A DNA stretch of 64,000 nt from assembly GCF_029277305.1 (NCBI RefSeq), contig NZ_CP119526.1; one strand, written 5' to 3'. Source of the DNA: Guptibacillus hwajinpoensis. Its GTDB lineage: Bacteria > Bacillota > Bacilli > Bacillales > Guptibacillaceae. Both the position numbers and the translations under genes were made by a program. This document shows positions 26,000 through 34,041 of this stretch, in pieces. Below the pieces are notes generated by a model, which saw nothing but the letters and a program-made list of their open reading frames with translations, was not told the DNA's origin and did not search any database. Numbering within the stretch: the stretch's first letter is position 1; the number at the start of each line of letters is the position of its first letter.

Positions 26000-26518
26000 T
26001 CATCCAAAAACAATCGTGACAAACACGATTGCTGCAATCATTCCAACGAGATCTGATAACAAGCCTACCTTCAAAGCGTTCCCCATTTTCTTAATACCTA
26101 CAGCACCAAAATAAACGGTAAGGATATAAAGTGTTGTATCAGTGCTACCTTGCATCGTTGATGCTAGCCTTCCTATGAATGAATCAGGTCCATATGTGTT
26201 AATAATGTCAGTTGTCATTGCCAAAGCGCCTGTACCTGAGATAGGACGTATGAGTGCGAGAGGCACAATTTCTGTCGGAACTCCTAAGGCGTCTAGTGGC
26301 GCTCTTAGTAAGCCACTCAGAAAAGCCATAGCTCCAGAAGCACGAAAGACAGAAATAGCCACCATCATACCTACTAGATACGGAACGATTGAGATAGCGA
26401 TTGACAGACCTTCTTTTCCACCTTCTACAAACACTTCATATGTTGGTACTTTCTTCCACGTTCCATAAGCAAGGATAAAGCCAATTAATAAGGGGATAAT
26501 CCAAATCGAAATGTTCAC
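26000..26518 (-). CDS. spmB: Spore maturation protein SpmB
   Basis: Membrane protein of 172 residues with about five hydrophobic segments and the nucleoside-recognition (Gate) fold, seen in the RPISGTGALAMTTDI motif. SpmA and SpmB are needed for proper spore core dehydration; their transported substrate is unknown. It follows spmA with two bases between them and is last in the dacB-spmA-spmB operon. Confidence 0.94.
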   Translation of the reverse strand: MNISIWIIPLLIGFILAYGTWKKVPTYEVFVEGGKEGLSIAISIVPYLVGMMVAISVFRASGAMAFLSGLLRAPLDALGVPTEIVPLALIRPISGTGALAMTTDIINTYGPDSFIGRLASTMQGSTDTTLYILTVYFGAVGIKKMGNALKVGLLSDLVGMIAAIVFVTIVFG

Positions 26519-26520
26519 GA

Positions 26521-27108
26521 TTAAATCCCCCCTTTATTTCTTCTATGGAAAAAGCGATCAATCATTAGTGCACCAATAGTTGAACATGCTGTAGCTGCTA
26601 TTGTAGTACCGACAATTTCAGTAGGCGATACAGAACCATACTTCATTCGAATGGCAATAACACTCGTAGGTATTAACGTTAAGCTAGAAGTATTGAGTGC
26701 TAATAGCGTAATCATCGACCTTGAAGCATGATCTTTCATATCGTTCAGCTTCTTTAATTCCTCCATAGCTTTTATACCCATTGGTGTTGCAGCATTCCCG
26801 AGTCCAAACATATTAGCCATCATGTTAGATAGAATATAGCCCATTGCAGGGTGGTCTGGCGGCACTTCAGGGAAGAGTTTCCTTGCAAATGGTTTGAACC
26901 CACGTGCTAGCACATCCAGTAGCCCTGCTTTTTGGGCAATTCTCATTAAACCTAGCCAGAAAACAAGAACACTTAGAAGACCAATACAAACAGCAATCGC
27001 TTCTTCAGCACCACTAAAAATAGCTTTATTTACTTCTTCCATTGTTCCATTTATGAACGCAAAGATTATCCCGATAAGAAATAAAGCCACCCAAATTAGA
27101 TTAACCAT
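26521..27108 (-). CDS. spmA: Spore maturation protein SpmA
   Basis: Membrane protein of 195 residues with the same Gate-type fold as SpmB; motif MFGLGNAATPMGIKAME in the centre. Works with SpmB in spore core dehydration. The ATG at 27108 is used; it overlaps the last codons of dacB and has only a weak ribosome binding site, which suggests translational coupling to dacB. Confidence 0.93.
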   Translation of the reverse strand: MVNLIWVALFLIGIIFAFINGTMEEVNKAIFSGAEEAIAVCIGLLSVLVFWLGLMRIAQKAGLLDVLARGFKPFARKLFPEVPPDHPAMGYILSNMMANMFGLGNAATPMGIKAMEELKKLNDMKDHASRSMITLLALNTSSLTLIPTSVIAIRMKYGSVSPTEIVGTTIAATACSTIGALMIDRFFHRRNKGGI

Positions 27109-28264
27109 TGAGATCACGTCCAGAATCTAGAGAGAAGAGATTCCTAAAAAATCCCCAAAATCCTTCTGATTTTTTCTCGACGGTTTCATAAGTAAGTGGC
27201 GCTTTAATAAGCGTCTCATTATTTAGTGTCACTTTGTATAAACCGACTGGATTATGGAAAGCATCTGGCTTATCCCATTCACTTTTTTGTGGAGGTTTCG
27301 CAAGCTGGATTGTTGACTCAATGCTCTCCCGTTCATCTTCCGTTAATGGATAGAAGAGATCCCGGTTTAGTTTTACTCTACCTTTATAAGGCTCCTTCTT
27401 TAAGTTCTTTAGCACTCCTTTTGATTGCAGCAGAGTAAGCTCATAATTTGTATATCCAAAGTTGAACATTGCAATATGATCATTCCAATCACTTGGAGCA
27501 TCCAAAGTTACCGCAATGAGCTTCATTCCATCACGTTCTGCTGTTGAAACAAGCGTACGCTTTGCTCTCTTCGTATAACCTGTCTTTCCACCTGTAGAAT
27601 TCTCATATAACCCAGTTAGAAGCTTATTTTTGTTCCGCCATACATAATCCCAGTTCTCTGTCTCATTGGGAGCTTTATGTACCTTTGTTCCTGAGATGGC
27701 CTGATAGATCTCATTATTCATAGCATACTGCGTAAGAAGAGCCATGTCATATGCTGTAGAAAAGTGGTTCTCATGATCATCAAGTCCATGAGGATTTGCA
27801 AAAACAGTATTAGACATGCCAATCTCTTCTACCTTTTGATTCATTAAATTCACAAAACCTTCAAGACTACCACCAACAGCTTCTGCTATCGCCACTGCTG
27901 CATCATTACCAGATCTGAGCATTAGTCCATACACGAGGTTCTCGAGCTTTATTTTCTCCCCTTCTTTTAAGTACAGTGATGATCCTTCCGTTCCTGCAGC
28001 CCTGGCACTGATAACCACTGTATCATCTAACTTCCCTGATTCAATCGCTACTATTGCAGTCATTATTTTTGTTATGCTTGCGATTCTTCTTTGTGTATAA
28101 GCGTCTTTTTCGTAAAGCACTCGGCCTGTTTCTTGTTCCATTAGAATGGCACTTCTAGCAGAGACGCCAACACCTTCGCCTGAAGCATTTTGAGGAATCA
28201 TTAGAAAAAGCAGAGCTGCGATCAATATAAAGACGCCAATTTTTGTATGCACCGATTTAATCAT
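27101..28264 (-). CDS. dacB: D-alanyl-D-alanine carboxypeptidase DacB (sporulation)
   Basis: Penicillin-binding protein 5*, which trims stem peptides in the spore cortex and so controls cross-linking. About 387 residues: signal peptide (about 5-29), active-site SITK (Ser63-Lys66), SGN (RSGNDAAVA) and KTG (GGKTGYTKRAKRT) motifs, and a C-terminal beta-rich domain. The ATG at 28264 is favoured, with AGGGGA about 10 bases ahead. It heads the operon with spmA and spmB and has a clear sigma-E promoter. Confidence 0.93.
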   Translation of the reverse strand: MIKSVHTKIGVFILIAALLFLMIPQNASGEGVGVSARSAILMEQETGRVLYEKDAYTQRRIASITKIMTAIVAIESGKLDDTVVISARAAGTEGSSLYLKEGEKIKLENLVYGLMLRSGNDAAVAIAEAVGGSLEGFVNLMNQKVEEIGMSNTVFANPHGLDDHENHFSTAYDMALLTQYAMNNEIYQAISGTKVHKAPNETENWDYVWRNKNKLLTGLYENSTGGKTGYTKRAKRTLVSTAERDGMKLIAVTLDAPSDWNDHIAMFNFGYTNYELTLLQSKGVLKNLKKEPYKGRVKLNRDLFYPLTEDERESIESTIQLAKPPQKSEWDKPDAFHNPVGLYKVTLNNETLIKAPLTYETVEKKSEGFWGFFRNLFSLDSGRDLNG

Positions 28265-28298
28265 GCCATCCACGTCCCCTATGCTCCGTATTTGTACA

Positions 28299-28327
28299 AG
28301 TCTATGAACAGGAGACGTTGGATATGA
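28299..28327 (-). promoter_or_regulatory. Sigma-E promoter of dacB-spmAB
   Basis: Minus strand TCATATC (28321-28327), 14-base spacer, CATAGACT (28299-28306; 7 of 8 to CATACAHT). DacB is a known mother-cell sigma-E product in B. subtilis. The -10 octamer is identical to that before spoIIM. Confidence 0.7.
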
Positions 28328-28330
28328 GTA

Positions 28331-28879
28331 TCAATTCTTAGTTGGTTCACTGAAGACATCTGTATAATTTGTTACTTCGTTTAAGGCTTTTTCTTCAGCT
28401 GGGATACGCACTTTCAACAATAATCCAGCATTTAGAACTGTAAACACAATCGCTGTCCAATACGAAGAAAATATAAGGGGAAGTGTTAGAATTTCCAACG
28501 CTACAATCACATAGTTCGGATGTCTTATAAAACGATATGGCCCCTTAGAAACAACGTTCGCTTTTGGCAATACGATGATTTTCGTGTTCCAGAACTTTCC
28601 CAAGGACCTTATCGTCCAAATTCTGAGCATTTGTGCGAATAAAAATAAACCAAGCATTGTTGTCCATATAAAGGAAAGAGTGAAACCACGAAGAACTGTT
28701 TCTAAAGCAACTGCTAGTAGAAACCCGGTGTGCAACATGACAATGTACTTGTAATGATCGGCTCCACTTTCTATTGCACCGCGTTCCTTCATCCATCTTT
28801 CATTTTTTCTAGCAAGTATGAGTTCTCCAACTCTTTGCGCAACCAGAAGAATAAACATCACAGTAAAGAGAACAGCCAT
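28331..28879 (-). CDS. bpsB: Alkylpyrone methyltransferase BpsB-like (YpbQ)
   Basis: A 182-residue membrane protein of the isoprenylcysteine carboxyl methyltransferase family. Several transmembrane segments and the C-terminal motif GPYRFIRHPNYVIVALE, the SAM-binding signature, are visible. In B. subtilis the neighbour of the type III polyketide synthase BpsA, BpsB, O-methylates the alkylpyrones made by it. Here the two genes also lie together, three bases apart. Confidence 0.87.
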   Translation of the reverse strand: MAVLFTVMFILLVAQRVGELILARKNERWMKERGAIESGADHYKYIVMLHTGFLLAVALETVLRGFTLSFIWTTMLGLFLFAQMLRIWTIRSLGKFWNTKIIVLPKANVVSKGPYRFIRHPNYVIVALEILTLPLIFSSYWTAIVFTVLNAGLLLKVRIPAEEKALNEVTNYTDVFSEPTKN

Positions 28880-28882
28880 TGA

Positions 28883-29974
28883 TTACGCTCCTTCTTTCCA
28901 CTCTAAGAGTAACAACTCTGAACAAAAACCTGGACCAAGAGCGGCCATTAAACCTGTGGCACCTGTTTCGCACCCACTTCTCAGAAATTGATCCAAAACG
29001 TAAATAACAGTAACTGAGCTCATGTTGCCGTAATGTCTCAAAACCTCACGTGATATAGCAGTCATTGACTTATCCAATCCCAAAGCCTCTTCATATGCTG
29101 TTAGAACTTTTGTACCTCCCGGGTGCGCAATAAAATAATCAATTTCGTCTGGTACTTTATTCTGAGAAGTAAGAAACCCTTTAACATTTGGTTCGAGCCA
29201 AGTCGAAACAATTGATGGAATTGATTTTGAGAAAACGACGTGTAGACCTTCATTACTTACTTCCCAGCCCATGACGTCCTCAGAATCTTTCATAAGGGTA
29301 GACTGAACTGAAATGATAGTTGGTACATTTTTCATTTTCGAATGTTGTAGCAAAGGAGATTTCTCTCCAGTTACGAGCACACATGATACACCATCTGCAA
29401 AAAGGGCTGTACCTATAAGATTGCTTTTGGAATAATCTCCATGCTGAAACGTTAAGCTACATAATTCTAGATTGATAACAAGTACAGCTTCTTCGGGATG
29501 AGCGGTGCAATACTCATTTGCCCTTGAAAGACCTGAAGCTCCTCCAGCGCAACCGAGACCCCAGATCGGAATACGCTTTGTATGTGGTGAAAAAGGAAGA
29601 ACATTCATAATTCTCGCTTCAATACTCGGAGTTGAGATACCCGTAGTTGAGACATAATAAATTGCTGACACTTCACTACACTCTATTTCTGTGTCTAGAT
29701 AAAAAGAATTGTTTAAACAATCTTTTATTGCTTCTGCAGCATATTCAACTGACAATGAGATATACCGTTCATTCTTTTCTTCGAAAGTTGGTCCACTGCT
29801 ATACCAATCTAACGGCATGGCAAAATACCTCGTATCAATTTCAGCACTTTGAAAAACTGGAAGTAGACGATCAATATCACGAAAGTGGTCACCAAATTGT
29901 TTTTTTGCAAAAGCTGCAGCATCTGACTGATGAAGGCAATGTGGTAGAAGATGTTTTCCGATCGATAAAATCAT
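28883..29974 (-). CDS. bpsA: Type III polyketide synthase BpsA-like
   Basis: Chalcone-synthase-fold enzyme of 363 residues. The Cys-His-Asn triad is complete: Cys142 (GLGCAGGASG), His284 (IAHPGG) and Asn317 (GNMSS). The B. subtilis counterpart condenses long-chain acyl-CoA with malonyl-CoA into alkylpyrones. It is followed by the methyltransferase gene, so the unit should make methylated alkylpyrones, probably membrane-associated. In B. subtilis bpsAB lies elsewhere; here it is placed between scpB and dacB. Confidence 0.9.
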   Translation of the reverse strand: MILSIGKHLLPHCLHQSDAAAFAKKQFGDHFRDIDRLLPVFQSAEIDTRYFAMPLDWYSSGPTFEEKNERYISLSVEYAAEAIKDCLNNSFYLDTEIECSEVSAIYYVSTTGISTPSIEARIMNVLPFSPHTKRIPIWGLGCAGGASGLSRANEYCTAHPEEAVLVINLELCSLTFQHGDYSKSNLIGTALFADGVSCVLVTGEKSPLLQHSKMKNVPTIISVQSTLMKDSEDVMGWEVSNEGLHVVFSKSIPSIVSTWLEPNVKGFLTSQNKVPDEIDYFIAHPGGTKVLTAYEEALGLDKSMTAISREVLRHYGNMSSVTVIYVLDQFLRSGCETGATGLMAALGPGFCSELLLLEWKEGA

Positions 29975-30062
29975 TCCGCTTATCCCCTTTAGCTACTCTT
30001 TTTTAGTAGTTTGAGAATGGATAGCGAATTTTATGCAAGATATGGCAGGGATCGAAAAACTC

Positions 30063-30093
30063 ATAAAAAAAGTGATGCCTAGAAAGGCATCAC
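30063..30093 (-). terminator. Terminator after the 116-residue gene
   Basis: AAGTGATGCC/GGCATCACTT with loop TTTCTA, then seven T on the minus strand, directly after the stop codon at 30094. Confidence 0.92.
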
Positions 30094-30444
30094 TTATACG
30101 TGATAAGAACCATTTACTTTAACTTGTTGCGCAATTTCAAGAAGATTTGACAGATCTGCTTCCTTTAATGCTAGTAAATACTCAGACTCATCGCTTATAT
30201 AAAGTCGTTTTCTCCCGGTGTAGGTCTTTAACAGATTGAGGGCAACCACTTCATCGACAGGCGAATCAGCCGTCCAGACCCCCTCTTCGCTAGCACGTGT
30301 TGCAAAAATAGCAGGATAGAGCACATAGAAAGTCTTCTGAATGCCAGCTTCCTCATATGTTACTGAGGAACGAACAAATGAATCTTCAGGGGAATTGGAA
30401 CGTTCTTTCTCAAGATGTTCGTAAGCTATATTAATTAAACGCAA
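30094..30444 (-). CDS. Soluble protein of unknown function
   Basis: A 116-residue soluble protein with no membrane segment. I do not recognise the family. It starts with TTG, with AGGAGGG seven bases ahead. It occupies the place where B. subtilis has ypuI (about 179 residues), but the sequence does not resemble YpuI as I remember it. It is last of the scpA-scpB unit (30 bases after scpB) and has its own strong terminator. Confidence 0.7.
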   Translation of the reverse strand: MRLINIAYEHLEKERSNSPEDSFVRSSVTYEEAGIQKTFYVLYPAIFATRASEEGVWTADSPVDEVVALNLLKTYTGRKRLYISDESEYLLALKEADLSNLLEIAQQVKVNGSYHV

Positions 30445-30473
30445 GTATAGCCCTCCTAATGAACAACCAGTTA

Positions 30474-31058
30474 CTATTCTTGATCTGGAAGTTCCTGAAA
30501 TTTCTCAAAAAACAGATCTGCTTCATCATCTTCTGCGTCCTCACTACCATCAGGCAAAGGAGGCAGTTCGTTAATAGTACTTAATCCAAAATGAAACAGG
30601 AACTCTCTTGTTGTTCCATATAATATTGCTCTTCCAGCCTTTTCAGCTCTACCAGCTTCTTTAATGAGCAACTTACTCATTAACGTTTGAAGCGGTTTAT
30701 CTGTTTTAACTCCGCGAATCTCTTCAATTTCTACTCTTGTAATTGGCTGTTTATAGGCAATAATAGCTAGGGTTTCCAATGCAGCTTGTGATAAAGAATG
30801 ATTCCCAGGTTTATCAATTAACTTCTCTATAAATGGAGCGTTTTTGGCATTTGTAGTAAGTTGATAGCCTCCACCAATAAATACAATTTTAAATCCACGG
30901 TCTCTATCATCATATTCTAGCTGTAAGTCATTTAGAGCATCTAAAAGCGTCTCTTCTTCTATTGATATTGTTTCGGCGAGATCTTTCACCGTAATTCCCT
31001 CATCACCAACCACAAATAAAAGACTTTCGATAATGCTCTTTACTTCTTCTTTCGTCAC
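30474..31058 (-). CDS. scpB: Segregation and condensation protein B
   Basis: Winged-helix protein of 194 residues that forms the SMC-ScpAB condensin with ScpA and Smc. The central segment HSLSQAALETLAIIAYKQPITRVEIEEIRG is typical and diagnostic. The C-terminus is acidic (DAEDDEADLFF). The start overlaps scpA's stop by four bases, so the two are coupled. Confidence 0.95.
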   Translation of the reverse strand: MTKEEVKSIIESLLFVVGDEGITVKDLAETISIEEETLLDALNDLQLEYDDRDRGFKIVFIGGGYQLTTNAKNAPFIEKLIDKPGNHSLSQAALETLAIIAYKQPITRVEIEEIRGVKTDKPLQTLMSKLLIKEAGRAEKAGRAILYGTTREFLFHFGLSTINELPPLPDGSEDAEDDEADLFFEKFQELPDQE

Positions 31059-31804
31059 TCCGAGACCTTCCTTTCACGTTCAAAAATCATAATTTCTCCA
31101 AAATTCCCATCTTGCTCACACGCTACATCTCTCGTTTTCATTAACTCCAAAACAGCAAGAAAAGTCACGATCATATGACCGCGATCTTCTTCTACAAAAA
31201 GATCTAAGAAACGCCTTCTGCCTTTTCCAAGTAACTGCTTCCGAATATCTTTCATGCGTTCTTCAATCGAAATATCTTGTCTTTGAATTCTAGTACGCTT
31301 TGGTTTTTTCTCTTTCACGCGTCGAGACATTTTTTGAAAAGCCGCAAGCATATCATAGAGAGTGACATCTCCGATCGAAGTGTGACTATCTTCACTGCTA
31401 TACTCACTTATATCCGCTGGAGGACGAGCGTAAAGAAGGCTACGACTACTCTCCTTCTCTTTCAAATCATTAGCTGCTTCTTTAAATTTTCTATATTCTA
31501 CAAGGCGCTGAACTAACTCATCTCGAGGATCTTCATCAAATTCCATGTCATCTTCCAGTAATTCTTCTTCCCTTTGAGGTAGAAGCATCTTGCTTTTTAT
31601 AGCTAACAAGGTTGCTGCCATAACGAGATACTCACTAGCTACATCCAGTTGCAATTCTTTCATTGTATGTATGAATGTTAAATATTGGTCGGTTATTTGC
31701 GAAACAGGGATATCATAAATATCCACTTCGTACTTATTAATAAGGTGCAGCAATAGATCCAGTGGACCCTCAAATGCATCAACCTTAACACTATATTGCA
31801 TCAT
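31055..31804 (-). CDS. scpA: Segregation and condensation protein A
   Basis: Kleisin subunit of the SMC complex, 249 residues. The N-terminal segment YSVKVDAFEGPLDLLLHLI binds the Smc neck; the C-terminal winged helix binds the Smc head. A charged linker (about 75-130) lies between. There are two adjacent ATG codons at the start; either could be used. Followed by scpB with a four-base overlap. Confidence 0.95.
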   Translation of the reverse strand: MMQYSVKVDAFEGPLDLLLHLINKYEVDIYDIPVSQITDQYLTFIHTMKELQLDVASEYLVMAATLLAIKSKMLLPQREEELLEDDMEFDEDPRDELVQRLVEYRKFKEAANDLKEKESSRSLLYARPPADISEYSSEDSHTSIGDVTLYDMLAAFQKMSRRVKEKKPKRTRIQRQDISIEERMKDIRKQLLGKGRRRFLDLFVEEDRGHMIVTFLAVLELMKTRDVACEQDGNFGEIMIFERERKVSE

Positions 31805-31908
31805 GTCTTCATCTTCCTTTATCCTTGTCCATCTATTAAACGATTATATCATAGATGAAACCTTCGACGGTCAATAGAAATTCTTTAGAAAGTTAACAAC
31901 TTTAGGTA

Positions 31909-32065
31909 GGCTCTTTTCGTAGACATTGTTGCTATTGCGATTATTTCCGCTCCAGGATGCTCGCTTTCCGCGGGGCGGGCGGTGAGCCTCCTTCCGCTCC
32001 AATCAGCTAAGTTGTTTCTTTATTCAATAATTGTTTCAAAAGCAACAATCTTTTAGAAAAGAGCC
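31909..32065. mobile_element. MITE-like element, family A, copy 2 (157 bp)
   Basis: Ends GGCTCTTTTCG and AAAAGAGCC, with subterminal ATTGTTGCT / AGCAACAAT also in inverted repeat. Flanking octamers TTTAGGTA (31901-31908) and TTTAGATA (32066-32073) agree at 7 of 8 positions. The GC-rich core (GCGGGGCGGGCGGTGAGC) is shared with all copies. It lacks the 62-bp segment of copy 1. It lies between scpA and a small gene, and its right end touches that gene's terminator. The rest of the 300-base stretch between these genes holds nothing else I can identify. Confidence 0.82.
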
Positions 32066-32072
32066 TTTAGAT

Positions 32073-32103
32073 AAAAGGAAAGACCGGGCTTTGACCCGGT
32101 CTT
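32073..32103 (-). terminator. Terminator after the 47-residue gene
   Basis: AAGACCGGG/CCCGGTCTT stem with a six-base loop and TTTCCTTTTA on the minus strand, right after the stop codon at 32105. Confidence 0.82.
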
Positions 32104-32104
32104 G

Positions 32105-32248
32105 TTATTGCTTTTGCTGGGAGAGGATACTTTGAATCACGTTTCCAGAGTTCTTTTGTTTGGATTTGTGATTTTGATGATAGCTGAACACTGCAGCACC
32201 TGCACTAATCGTTGCCAGTACAGACATCATTCCGCTTCCTTTGCCCAT
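32105..32248 (-). CDS. Small hydrophobic protein, 47 residues
   Basis: Translated by hand: MGKGSGMMSVLATISAG... ending in QSILSQQKQ. A weakly hydrophobic stretch (about 7-22) is followed by a basic, glutamine-rich tail. An AAAGGAG site (32259-32265) lies about 10 bases before the ATG, and a good terminator follows. No membership in a known family can be claimed. It is too short for ordinary gene calling, but start site, stop and terminator together make it credible. Confidence 0.6.
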   Translation of the reverse strand: MGKGSGMMSVLATISAGAAVFSYHQNHKSKQKNSGNVIQSILSQQKQ

Positions 32249-32381
32249 ATGAAGCAACTCCTTTGATTCTTATTGGTTCTTATTAGAACCATTCCTATTA
32301 TGCTGCTTATCATTCAAACCCATGCGCTTTCTCATACGAACTTGAGTATGCTACACTACTTAAAGAAATGGAGGGGACGAC

Positions 32382-32909
32382 ATGTATTCAGAAGCTTATA
32401 TTGACTATTTGGTGCATTTCCATGGGCTCAGAGATTATTTCGAGTGTCACGAGATACTTGAAGAGCATTGGAAAGAAAATCCTCGAGGGGAAAGAAAGCT
32501 TCACTGGGTAGGTCTTATTCAAGTTGCTGTCGGGCTTTACCATCATCGGAGAAGTAATTTCATAGGGGCAGACAGGATGATCTCTAATGCTATACGTATC
32601 ATCACTACTGAACGAAACGAGCTCGAAAAGCTCTCCATTGACGTTGATCAGCTTCTTTTTGATCTATCCCATGAACAAAATTTAATTAACTCAAAAGCGC
32701 CATATGCCGGATTTGAGATTCCGATTAATAATAATGACCTTCTAGAAAAATGCCGAGAGCGATGTACTGAATTGGGCTGTATATACGGGAGCTTTAGTGA
32801 CTTATCTAATGATGACCTCGTTCATAGACATACTAGACGCGATCGCACTGAGGTACTTGAGGAAAGAAAGGAACAATATCGAATAAGACAACAAAAAAGG
32901 AACGGCTAA
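32382..32909 (+). CDS. ypuF: DUF309 family protein YpuF
   Basis: A 175-residue protein of the DUF309 family, recognisable by FHGLRDYFECHEILEEHWK near the N-terminus and a helical core with GLIQVAVGLYHHRR. Biochemical function unknown. The basic tail is long. Ribosome binding site GGAGGGG. It lies between scpA and ribT as in B. subtilis, but here on the opposite strand from its neighbours. Confidence 0.87.
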   Translation: MYSEAYIDYLVHFHGLRDYFECHEILEEHWKENPRGERKLHWVGLIQVAVGLYHHRRSNFIGADRMISNAIRIITTERNELEKLSIDVDQLLFDLSHEQNLINSKAPYAGFEIPINNNDLLEKCRERCTELGCIYGSFSDLSNDDLVHRHTRRDRTEVLEERKEQYRIRQQKRNG

Positions 32910-32923
32910 GCCGTTCCTTTTCA
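32896..32923. terminator. Bidirectional terminator between ypuF and ribT
   Basis: AAAAGGAACGGC / GCCGTTCCTTTT with loop TAA, which is the ypuF stop codon itself. It also serves ribT, whose stop is at 32935. Confidence 0.87.
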
Positions 32924-32934
32924 AATAGGAGAAT

Positions 32935-33297
32935 TTAGTTAATGTTTTCTTCTAAATGGCAACGTTCAAAGAACGTACCTGTATATTCATTACCTTTAAT
33001 ATTAATTTCTTCGCTTAGCATTTCACGAAGCGCTTCTACCATATGTTTCCCAATCCCTTGATGACGATGAGAAGGGTTAACACTAATATGCTTAAGCTCA
33101 ACTTCATTATCATTGACCCACTCAATACCGAGTAGACCGATAATATCTTCCTCTTTCCAAAGAAAAAGCTGCCATGAATCCATTTCTTCATAGTCTTTAA
33201 TCGACTGTTGCAATCGTTTAATGTCTTTTTCATTTGGCATAAAGCTTAATAATCCCATAGCAATTTTCTCATGGGCTTTCTTATAACGAATTAGCAT
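32935..33297 (-). CDS. ribT: GNAT acetyltransferase RibT
   Basis: GNAT-fold protein of 120 residues, close to B. subtilis RibT (124) including MLIRYKKAHEKIAMGLLSFMPNEKD at the start and the acetyl-CoA loop HRHQGIGKHMVEAL. It is the last gene of the rib operon; its substrate is not established. It differs from the usual layout by a small reading frame between ribH and ribT. Confidence 0.93.
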   Translation of the reverse strand: MLIRYKKAHEKIAMGLLSFMPNEKDIKRLQQSIKDYEEMDSWQLFLWKEEDIIGLLGIEWVNDNEVELKHISVNPSHRHQGIGKHMVEALREMLSEEINIKGNEYTGTFFERCHLEENIN

Positions 33298-33365
33298 GAT
33301 TATCCCTCATTAATGTAATTCTTGGCTCGCCGTTTATATAACTATTCAAGGAACGAATAAAATGT

Positions 33366-33461
33366 TCAAATTAATCTACGGACAAGCGCAGCGAGCATGA
33401 TGACCGCAATGATCACACACATACGAATCAACCATTTTTCTTGATCTCTTCCTGGCTTCAA
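33366..33461 (-). CDS. Putative 31-residue membrane peptide between ribH and ribT
   Basis: Translated by hand: a basic N-terminus (MKPGRDQEKWLIR) followed by one hydrophobic segment and the end LVRRLI. The start would be TTG with AAGGGAG seven bases upstream. It lies in the 227-base gap between ribH and ribT, which is otherwise empty, and no terminator separates it from either. It could be a real membrane microprotein or chance; conservation in relatives would decide. Confidence 0.42.
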   Translation of the reverse strand: MKPGRDQEKWLIRMCVIIAVIMLAALVRRLI

Positions 33462-33524
33462 AAGTAGAACTCCCTTGCCTTTGATCGAACACCATACTCA
33501 TCATAGCCAAAAATCAGCTGATAA

Positions 33525-33995
33525 TCAACCTTCAAATGATTTTGATAAATTCGCCATTTCAATCGCAGCCGTTGCAGCGTCCCAGCCCTTATTACCTGCT
33601 TTTGTGCCAGCTCGCTCTACAGCTTGCTCAATTGTATTTGTAGTTAGTACTCCGAAAATAACAGGGATACCTGACTCCATCGTTAAGCTCGCTACACCTT
33701 TAGAAACTTCCCCACACACATAGTCGAAGTGAGGTGTCGCTCCACGAATAACAGTGCCAAGCGTAATAACTGCATCATAACGTCCAGTATCAACCATTTT
33801 CTTTGCCGCAAATGGAATTTCAAAAGCTCCCGGCACCCATGCAATATCAATGTTTTCTTCAGATAAACCGTGCCTTTTTAATGCGTCTTCAGCACCTCCT
33901 AGAAGCTTACTGGTAATAAATTCATTAAATCTCCCTACTACAATACCCACTTTTAGACCAGATCCAACCAAATTTCCTTCAAATAACTGTCCCAT
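33525..33995 (-). CDS. ribH: 6,7-dimethyl-8-ribityllumazine synthase
   Basis: Condenses 5-amino-6-ribitylaminouracil with 3,4-dihydroxy-2-butanone 4-phosphate in the penultimate step of riboflavin synthesis; forms the icosahedral shell in Bacillus. The 156-residue protein shows VGRFNEFIT, GAFEIP, GTVIRGATPHFDYV (with the catalytic histidine) and C-terminal KAGNKGWDAA. It follows ribBA by about 46 bases. Confidence 0.96.
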   Translation of the reverse strand: MGQLFEGNLVGSGLKVGIVVGRFNEFITSKLLGGAEDALKRHGLSEENIDIAWVPGAFEIPFAAKKMVDTGRYDAVITLGTVIRGATPHFDYVCGEVSKGVASLTMESGIPVIFGVLTTNTIEQAVERAGTKAGNKGWDAATAAIEMANLSKSFEG

Positions 33996-34041
33996 AATAA
34001 ATTACCTCCTTGTTTTTTCAACCGAATAGTATTTCTACCCT

